From Crocodylus rhombifer (lineage: Eukaryota > Chordata > Crocodylia > Crocodylidae), in NCBI GenBank assembly GCA_038503035.1, contig JAVSML010025226.1, forward strand, positions 515,949 to 579,948: 64,000 nucleotides of DNA. The letters run 5' to 3'. Positions 55,425 through 64,000 of the stretch are shown piece after piece; the stretch's first letter is position 1; each line of letters begins with the position of its first letter. Under the pieces are notes generated by a model. That model was not told where the DNA came from and searched no databases. It was given only the letters and a program-made list of their open reading frames with translations. The position numbers and the translations under genes were made by a program.

Positions 55425-56254
55425 CACTTATATCCTTTTTCTCAGAGTACTGGGAAAGGGAAAAATATTAATATACTGTAAATTATGCATTGAATGATAC
55501 AGTGCTTATTATTACAGAGCCACTCAACAATCTTAAGGTGCTGCACAAGAACCATTTCACCCAGTAGATTTATGGGAAACAACCAACACTTTTTGCACTG
55601 AACAATCAAACACTTTTCCTGTAAGAGACAGATCCTAGGGGAAAAAAATCAGTGATGAGAGGTGCACATGGACAGGAGATAAATGCACACCAGAGCAAGT
55701 GGTATTAGTACTCCACAGCAGGCTTGACAAGTGTTGTGTCAGGTAACAGATATTAACCTAAATGACTACTCTGCACATAAATATTGCATCAAGGATGTCC
55801 ACTTGTGGCTACTAACCATCCTTTCCTAAAAAACGTTTTGCAGTTATAGTCCATGGAGCCTATTTGGGTTATGACTAAGCTTTGTTTATGCAGTTTTAAA
55901 AACAGGGGCAGAATTGGAGTCCCCAGTGCTGAACTTGCCCAACCACTTATTTCTGTGAAGCCTGGCAAATATGGAAACAGGCTGACAGAGCTGATCTCCC
56001 CCAAGTAAATGCCCTTCTCTGATTAATTGGATTCAAGACAGTTAATTAGGTGTATTTGTTCATGTTAATTTATAAATTTTTTGTCTTCATTTATTCTGAA
56101 TTATACAATTCTGATGGTCAAGGCCTTCAGTCTAAAAGTCTGTTTCACCTACAAAAAATATACAGATCATATATGTGAATGATCACAATTTCAAAATGCA
56201 GTGAGAAGAAGTGATCAGGTTAGTTTTAAAATGTCTGAGAGAAAAACATAGGGC
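55425..56254. other. AT-rich unique sequence
   Basis: No gene or repeat recognised with confidence. Confidence 0.5.
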
Positions 56255-56400
56255 CCAGTCCTGTAAACTTTACTCACATGAACAGTCCTCACTTCAGCAG
56301 CAAATCCCATTGTCTTCAACAGGATGCTTCAAGTGAACAAGAAAGAATCACTAACTTTAGTAGATCTACTCATATGTGTAAGGAAGGAACATTAACTTCA
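56255..56400 (+). repeat. Old dispersed repeat fragment, second copy
   Basis: The words gggcccagtcctgtaaactt, tactcacatgaacagtcct and ctactcatatgtgtaaggaa follow the same unnamed repeat as 48215-48335. Confidence 0.45.
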
Positions 56401-58689
56401 CTGTCACTCCTTGCAGAAATAAAGAAATATAGACCTCCAGAAGGAGGAGTCTTGAGCATAAAGACTATTCATATCAGTAAGGGACTGGAAGACTTAAGGA
56501 GAAAGTCAGACCTCTTTATTCTGTACTAATATTGATTTTAGTAAATTGCTAAATTCAGAGCAATTAAATAAAATGAAAGTAATTAAATGCAAAAGTGCTG
56601 TAGGAATGGAGATGGAAGTCTAAGCTCAATGTAGAATACGTCAACATTGTAGTGCTTCTGGATTTTTTAATGTGCAAGGATTTTTTCCAGATTGAGACTT
56701 TCTGAGATTATGTGATCCCTATTTGGTTCTTCACTATTGTTTCACAGTCTCCTCAATGGTTTCCATTGTAAAGTGAACTCCACCTTTTAAAAAAAAAAAA
56801 AAGGGTATAATAATTTTAAGTCACAGTGCACTGCTCGTGCCCAGAAGAACCTCGATCACTTCCAAATTCAAGGTCTAATAAAAATTGGAAGCACTCCAGT
56901 AATTTTAAATTACTTTGCACATTGAAGAGTGATTTAAAATCACTGAAGTGATTCAATTTTTTTATATATGCACTTCAATTTGGAAGTGAGTCAGACAGAC
57001 AGCATCACACTGTAGAGGTTCAAGACATATTGAACTAATTTAAACATTTTTAATTCAAAAAGAAGGAAGAAAAGAAACAAAGAGTAATGAGGATGCTAAT
57101 AGGAAGCTGGAGAACCCACTCACTTATTGTCACTGGTCAAGCAAAGGCCCATTACCATTAGGAAAGAAAAACTGTGGATGGGTACTCCAATGTGATCAAG
57201 AAGACATAGGCTCCTTAATGTCATAGCAGTGATCAAGATAAAGGACTACCAGAGTTGGTGGGGTCAGGGCAAAGCACTGTGATTATGTAGATTTTTCAGA
57301 GGCATTTACACGACTGCTACATTTGTGTTTTTTCTCTCAATGATCTAGTCTGGCTCAGTGAAATAGCTGACAGACGGAGGATCTATTGGCTTGGGGGAGG
57401 TTGAAAGAAGACATGCATACATAAATGCGCATGCACATGCAGTGCACAAAATACATGCATGTATAGGCTGTATGTAGGCTTCACAATATTGTCTACCTGA
57501 GAATGGTATATATGATGAAAGAAAAACTGGCATATGGATCTGCCCAAAGGCTTTTGAGCACTTATTTCAGCATCTATGCATTTATGCATAAATTTAAAAT
57601 ATGGACATGAGAAAGGGCCTCTGTTTCCACAGCACAAAGGCACTGGATCATTTCAACAGTTAATGTTGCTAATCTTCAATGTGATACGCAAATAGCAACT
57701 GACACAAAAATAACACACAAATAACAAAAAGAGATCATGTTTTTCTATCAAAGTATTTGATGAGAGGTTGCCATCCTCTTGCTTAGTGTATCTATTTGGA
57801 ATCTGTGATATTCATTTGGTTGAATAGGGATTTTGAAGCAGGTGACAAGTTAAAGCTTCACATAGCAAGCTCATGTACAGACAGCAACAACAACAACAAC
57901 AACAATGCAGTGAGTAGCTTGCCTGAAAGGGGATAGTTTTTACTTGACTGTGAGCACAGAAAAACTTGTCTCTGTTAAAGGACCAAAAAGAAAATGTCAA
58001 GAGAGAAGTGTTCAAGGGAAGCTTAAAATTGGACGCAAAATCACCCACTCTGGGTAGGTTTTTATTGTGGGGCCTCTGGTTTAATCCAAACTGACATCAC
58101 TTTGGCACTAGTCTCCAGCTGCATTCCTTCTATGTGCTATTATAGGCAGCAAATTCAAAACGCCAACAATAACAAAAAAGGCTTGGATTTCCAAAGGCAC
58201 AGAGTTGCCTAACTCTGGCTTTGTTGTGTATGTGTGTGTGTGATGTGTAGCAGGGGGGAGGAGGGGGGTGTCCCATTTATTCTGCCTCACTGTCTAGCTA
58301 GCACAGTTCCCTGTTTTTTTCTCCCCTTCCAGGGTTTGCCTCCCTTAGAAAATTAGGATGCATTAGAATCCATCCTTGAAGAGTCCTGTAATACATTATA
58401 ATAATGTAAATGGTTTAATCATCAGTGTAGACATGTTTAACATTTTTAGCTGGTCTTCAGTAAAATGCTGCTAGAATCAATGATTTCACCATGACTAGTT
58501 GACAAGATGTAAAATATTACTCGTCTCTTCCTGCAACCACTAAGCCATGTTTAACTTTGTATTAATTTATGCAACTTGTTAAGATTGTGTTCTTACCTAA
58601 TCTCCTAGTAAAGACAAACCATGAGAGAAGCATTCCTCTTTGAAGCATTGAACCTAAATGGGTTTAACTGTGCTTAATTGATTCCCAGT
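56401..58689. other. AT-rich unique sequence with (CAA)n
   Basis: A (CAA)n run of about seven units lies at 57884-57905. A poly-A run of about 14 bases lies near 56789-56802. No gene supported. Confidence 0.55.
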
Positions 58690-59840
58690 GGGTACAGCTA
58701 CACAAAATGCTTTACTCGAGATTAGAGCAAATTACTGCGCAATGGATGTGTCTACACAAGACATGTTAATGCACAGTAGCCTAATTTAATGCACATTACG
58801 GGTGCACATTTACACATATGCATCCATAATGCTCATTAAAAATGGTGAAATTAGGCTAATTGTGCCTAAATTTGATGCCTGCATTTGCAGGTATCAAATT
58901 TAGACATGATTAGTTAAAGCGCATTAACTCATATATACAAGTGATCCGGCACTAACATTAATGCCCGGTCTGCCCAACCACTGGGGCACATGTCAGGGAC
59001 TTCAGTGCCAAGTGCACTAACTTTAGTGCCAAGTCTCTGCAGGCAAAGAGGCTTGTCAAAAATCACTCAATACGCATTAGTTTAATACACATTAAATGTC
59101 ATCACGCTTAAATGCACATGTAGATACACCCAGTAAGTTTCACCATCTACATGTACAGAAATTTACTGCATCATAATTTGCTGTAATCGGGAGCAAATTT
59201 GCTATCTGTAAATACAAGTAGCAGATTTACTTGGGAATAATTATTGAGCAGTATGGCAAGTGTAGACTGCCTACCAGAAGCAAATGTGCTTCTGGTCAGC
59301 CAGGCAGCAGGGGGCGGGAGCTTGCTCCCTGCCCCTGGGAGCTGCCTGCTGCTAAGGTAGGCTTTGCCACTGGAGCCCAGATAGGGACAATGTCCCCCTG
59401 CCACAGCAGCTGAGAGCTCCCAGCCCCAACTCCGCAATTGCAAAGCAGGGGCTTGGAACAATCCTCTCCCAGCCCCTGCTCTGTGATTGGGCTGGCAGCT
59501 CCCTGCTTCTGGGGCAGGGGGACATTTTTCTTGCTTGAACTCTGGTGGCAGAGCCCTCCCCAGCAGCAGGCAGCTCCTAAGGCCTGGGAGCAATCTCCTA
59601 GCCCCTACCAGGAGACAGCTGTCTCCTGGCCATATGCTTCCTGCCAGTCCCTGCATTAGCACTCAGAGGGAGCCCAGACCTCCCCCTGGCTGCTGCAGGG
59701 CGCCAGTGCAGGGCTGGTGGGGGTGAGTTCAGATTGCTGCCTTGAGCAGCAAATCTGCTTCCACTTCCCTGCACATGTAGACAGCTGCCTGGGGTGGGTT
59801 TACTTTAGAGTTTTGTGTTTGGCCTCAAGTAAACTAGCTT
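58690..59840. mobile_element. Composite TIR DNA transposon region
   Basis: An outer element seems to begin at gggtacagctacacaaaatg (58690) and to end near cacatgtagacagctgcctg and ttggcctcaagtaaactagc (59770-59840). Its interior is a GC-rich, CTG/CAG-rich core (59280-59720). A second TIR element at 58744-59132 lies inside its left arm, since the text agattagagcaaattactgc before it and ttactgcatcataatttgct after it are related. The outer limits are uncertain. Confidence 0.45.
58744..59132. mobile_element. Short TIR element, nested
   Basis: The left end GGATGTGTCTACACAAGAC with ATGTTAATGC following is the imperfect inverse of the right end GCTTAAATGCACATGTAGAT with ACACCCA following. The interior is rich in attaa and gcacatt words and has no gene. 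Length is 389 bp. It resembles the ends of the element at 52119-52603. Confidence 0.7.
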
Positions 59841-62157
59841 TGCTGTGGAAGTCAGAGACCCAGCCTGTCACCATGTTTGCTTGTCTGCATACCTAATACA
59901 CTTTCTAAGAGTCATCCTTTGCTTTTAGCTATAAACACCAGGCAGTCAACTTTTTAAAGATGGAATAAAATCCTCCTTTACATTCAACATTGCAGATGTC
60001 AATTTCCTTCCCATGGATTTAACTCTCTTACTTCTACTTTAGTCATGATCATTTTATTTTCTATAATCATTTGTGAGCACAAGCCCCATGGACCTCAATT
60101 CCTTTGATGTCTTCACGGTTGTCTCTGTAATAACAGTGCAAGTGTCCATCTATGGTTAGGAACTGATCAGATTTATTATGCACTAATGGCAAACCCTAGT
60201 CTCCTCTGTAGGTTACTTTATTTCTTTCAAAAAGGAAGCATGCATTTTATTCTTGTGGGATGAAGATCCAGTGCTTCCCCTTGGCACATGCTTGACATTG
60301 GGTTTACCTGTGTCTTCTCAGGCAGCAAGATTTTAACACTGGCAGCAGGTTATCTTGTCTTCTATTGCCTGGCAATAGGTAAAAACAGAAGAACTGGGAA
60401 AATGGATCACATATAGGAAATCAAGACTTCCCTAGTAATTTTCTGGGTGCACACAGAAAATTAATGTAGACTTAGTGGAGACCATTGTAGGCAGTCACAA
60501 ATTGCTTTTCCTTGTTTGAAGGACCAGAACTTAAAAGTGTCTACAGACAGCTTCCAACATCTGTGCTGCTCTTTTACATTCCATTTTCATTCACTAAGTG
60601 TGCAGTCTTTCCTCCTTCCCCCCCTCAATTTCATCTTCCATAGGGGGTGATTTCTAGTTCTTTATCACATCCTTGAATCTCTAGGGCTTTGATGATATGT
60701 TTTTTCATTTATATCACATTGTAATAGGATAGCCTCTCAGACACAACTATAATTATTGACTTGTATAATGGCCACTTTACTTGAAGCCATTGGGGAATTT
60801 TAAGTCCAATACAATACAAAGGAATGACCCACTGGCAAGCCATTTTAATGAAGGGAATTTCCTTTTCTTCTGTGATCTCTCTCCTAGCTATACTATCCAC
60901 ACACTATCCACAATTATACTATACACATCTACCAGCCACTTTGCTGGATTTTATAGAAGGTATTCCTGTAGCACTTCTTGCTTAACTAAAAAAATTTTTG
61001 TGCATAAATTCCCCCAAACATCATTACAAAATAGGAGTGTGACTATCTGTATATTTACTAGGGTGGATTTTTTTCTTATCATGCTAGAAGCATTGAATCA
61101 CTTTCTGAAACTGGCTAGGGTTTCTTTAAGATAGTACTGTCTGTTGCAGAGGCAGCAAAACAATGCCATTGATATGGTAGCTATTCATTTTCATTTAGTA
61201 GGTAAATCAATATTCACATAAAGCTTGAGTAACTTGTTGGCACTAACCATTGAAACCCTATTTTCATCTAAATTTGTCAAGATTCAAGCTTGTCGGCTTT
61301 TTTATTTTAAAAAGGGATGCATATTTTCATCTGACATTACACTGAATCGATACAAATAATAAATTGTAATAATGGAATTATTAGCATTGCCTATATATTC
61401 TCAAGGAGAGGGGTGTTTTGGAGGGAGAGGAAAAATAAATCAGTTAAAGGCAAAGCAAGAAACCTTTGTGTGTGATTGAAAGAGGGATATTTCCCCCTCC
61501 ACAGATTATAGACGTATGTTGTACTGTACACACCGTCTGTAAGCACTTTAGAAAATCCTGGTTGCTTAGCGTAGTCTTAAATCAGGCATATTGCCAATTG
61601 TGGATTTAAGTAGAGGATAGCGGGGTCATTTTCCTAGGAGTTCCTTTACAGTTCAGTCTTTTCTTGGTGTTAATGCTTTTACCGCCATTGGGTAAAGGGA
61701 GGGGAGGCTTGGAATACCCTGCCCCAGGGCCTCCTAAACTGTACATCTGTCATGGATCATGTCATGGAACAGAAATGTTTGTTTTTGCTCCCATTCATTT
61801 CAGCTGGCAGCCAGTTATTATTAGAATGAAAAATTAAGCTATTATGCAGTGGAAGCTTTGCTGGCTCTATCAAATTTATGGAGTTAATACAACAAAATTA
61901 TCCTTTATAGTGGGTATAAGCAGCTGTATGCATAATGCAGGCCCCTTCTTGATCAGTTCAAATACAAAATGGCAGCCTTGTTTTCATTATCATTGTTAAA
62001 GCTCCCTTACAATGTCACCATATTTCAGAGTTGCAGTGGAGCAGTTATTCAGTTAAAAGCGGTATTGGTGAGGTGGTTAGGCATACAACTGACTAGGCTA
62101 CCTTACTGTTATACGCTTTAGACTTAGACCCTCCCCACCTCCCCGATAAAACCCATA
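59841..62157. other. AT-rich unique sequence; part may be conserved noncoding DNA
   Basis: No gene is supported. The segment 61440-62060 is non-repetitive, has few simple repeats and is dense in homeodomain-like TAATTA/ATTA and octamer-like ATGCATAAT words (for example tgcataatgcag at 61928). This texture is common in vertebrate conserved noncoding elements, but conservation cannot be tested here. Confidence 0.4.
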
Positions 62158-62228
62158 AAAATGTAAGAGCTGCCATTTACTGGATCAGACCATAGGTCCA
62201 CCTTGCCCAGTATCCTGTGTCACATGAC
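62158..62228 (+). repeat. Dispersed reptile repeat fragment
   Basis: The text gagctgccatttactggatc, agaccataggtccaccttgc and ccagtatcctgtgtcaca is a fragment of a high-copy repeat of turtles and crocodilians that I recognise by its 'tgggtcagaccaaaggtcca' wording. I cannot name its family. Confidence 0.55.
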
Positions 62229-63453
62229 ACAGTATTTTTCATGAAATAAAGTCTACAGTTCCTTTCATGATTTTTTACACATACTAATCTCTATTTATTT
62301 ACACAAATGGCAAACTCCTTCAACCTTTGGTTAGTGAATGAATGCATTGGCTATGGTTGTTATTATTATTTTAAAATAAAATATAGAGGTGGCTCAATTG
62401 TTTTATCAAGTATCATCTGCCATTGGAAATTTGGGGGTTTGAAAGCTTGACTCCAATTCATATACTATCATATGCACAACCTTCTTAGGCAGGAAAAACA
62501 GATGAAAATATAAGGTAAAAGGTGAAGCAAACTGCGTCAAGAGAAGACAAGCAAATACAGAGAAAAATATATGGAACAATAGCTATATAGATATAAAGAT
62601 ACTATAATTCTATGTATATACAGAACACACGTCATACAAGACAAACACTTGTGCTCGTGACATTCTGGTTTATGAAGGGTCGCTTACTATCCTTAATTCA
62701 TAGCGCAGATTTGACTTTAGTTAAAAATGTTGTAGATCCCTGCTGAGTTATGTGTTACAGTAGGGTAACTCTGTTGAAGCCAAAAGACACATGTAATAAT
62801 GACAGTTCAGTCCATTCTGTGTTTTTTTTTAATAAGTACTTTAGTAAAGTGGCCACGAAAGGGTTAACTGGGTTACCAAAAGTATTATGGGATGGAGGCA
62901 TGCTTTACCTCTCCTTCTCCTGCCTCCTGTTTTGCTAGGTGAGCTTGCCTTATCATCCTTCTGGAATATAGAGTTCCTAGTCTCCAGTACTGTGAGTAAA
63001 CTGTTTTTTTCAACATGGCAATATTTTTTACAAGCTCAGAGTTTTGTGAAAATGTTTAGGTTCATAATACTTTGAATTCCATGGGATTCAAACATTTCTG
63101 ATGAAATCCTCCATATGAGATTTATTAATCTGGGTTTATCAGTATCATAAAACACCAATTAATTGATTTTTGAGTTGCTCCTTTGGAAAGAAGAAAAACA
63201 TATTTTGCTCCTGTGTACTGCTTAAATAATATTGTATTTAATGCATAAGGTGCAGATAATCTATAGTGAATAGAAAGTAACATTGTGCTTTGATGGCAGT
63301 GAATCATGGAGAAAAGTAGATGTAAGAGAAAGCTTGTAGCTAAATACAATATACTCTCTTAATAAAACAAAAAATGGAACATGCTGTAATCCAACATTTC
63401 TATCTGGAGGATCACATAATCTGAGAGAACATTGATATCTACATTTCGGTTCA
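62229..63453. other. AT-rich unique sequence
   Basis: No gene or repeat recognised. Confidence 0.5.
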
Positions 63454-63463
63454 NNNNNNNNNN
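63454..63463. other. Assembly gap (10 N)
   Basis: Ten N characters interrupt the sequence. The true gap length may differ from ten, and any reading frame across it is unreliable. Confidence 0.99.
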
Positions 63464-64000
63464 AGCACTAAGCTTTTTGGGATGCTACTTTGCTACTGAC
63501 TTTCAGTCATTTTACTTGCTATTTAGATTATCAGCTGATACATGGAGAGAGAATATGTTTTCCTGCTCCTCTTGCCTCATGGGGTGGAGACAGCAGGAAT
63601 TCCCTGTCCCCCCTGGATCCCTCTATCAAAATGAGCAAGGACAGAGGGTTTTCCAAGGCAGATTAATGAAGAAGTGCTGGGGGCATCTACAAAAGCTGTG
63701 AGTAGCAGACATTTGTCTACCTGCTTTCAGTAAGTTTAAAGTTGGTGTGGGGAGCTGTTGGTAAGACCTCAGTCTCCAAATACACCTCAAGCAGCTGATT
63801 TAATGCTTGTCTTTGTGACCAGAACCTGCAGAATCAGGTTGATGTGTTTGATCAGGTTCTGCTTGTGACAGTCTCTGAACAACTACTGTCCAAGGCATGG
63901 CAGATTACAATAATAAAATTATTGCTGGTAATAAAATACCTTGCATTTACCATATTTACTCAAATCTAAAATGACCCTCACTTTAAGATGATCCCCAATA
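63464..64000. other. Unique sequence ending in a possible repeat
   Basis: The last 60 bp (accatatttactcaaatcta, aaatgaccctcactttaaga, tgatcccc) contain a degenerate internal repeat of the 'ctaaaatgacccc' type that I associate with DNA transposon ends, and they run out of the window. Nothing else is recognised. Confidence 0.35.

Noticed and set aside
63432..63701. Open frame across the N gap
   Set aside because: The gap makes the frame meaningless, and no domain is visible.

Overview
The window looks like nuclear DNA of a sauropsid vertebrate, most likely a crocodilian or a turtle. The evidence is at least nine CR1 LINE copies from several subfamilies, old MIR/CORE-SINE-like copies with L2-type tails, a PIF/Harbinger transposon with Myb-like and transposase genes, and a Ty3/gypsy element of the Gmr1 type. 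No bacterial, plasmid or phage features, CRISPR arrays, tRNA or rRNA genes were seen. I found no host protein-coding exon I could defend. Every convincing coding sequence belongs to a transposable element, and nearly all are broken by stops, frameshifts or deletions. A 10-base N gap near the right end shows that this is an assembled contig.

Region by region. 1-990 is ordinary intergenic sequence. 991-3523 is a minus-strand CR1 that holds a younger nested CR1 tail. 3536-7155 is a minus-strand gypsy retrotransposon with two LTR-like ends and integrase, reverse transcriptase and RNase H remnants in that order. 7156-9300 holds an old SINE, a TG-rich microsatellite and a GC-rich block. 9300-10917 is a plus-strand CR1. 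10918-13585 is AT-rich and featureless. 13585-14375 is a foldback DNA transposon whose second copy lies inverted at 30540-31252. 15903-17273 has a CR1 tail followed by a second foldback element with 150-bp inverted arms and internal palindromes. 18540-22387 is the most complete CR1: ORF1 with coiled coil and SGNH esterase, then endonuclease and reverse transcriptase. A second CR1 subfamily tail follows directly.

22940-34190 is a mosaic. A decayed Harbinger Myb-like gene lies on the plus strand near the left edge, and a Harbinger transposase lies on the minus strand at the right edge. CR1 copies and a foldback element are inserted between and inside them. One CR1 splits the transposase, and another CR1 is itself split by a CR1.

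From about 34.2 kb to the end the character changes: AT-rich, few recent insertions, scattered old SINE pieces, microsatellites, one CR1 at 54.5-55.4 kb and TIR-type DNA elements at 52.1 and 58.7 kb. This half looks like a gene desert or a very large intron. Some stretches, for example 61.4-62.1 kb, resemble conserved noncoding DNA, but that is only inference. The genes do not act together in a host pathway. The window is mainly a record of layered transposition, and I did not find a new host-encoded system.
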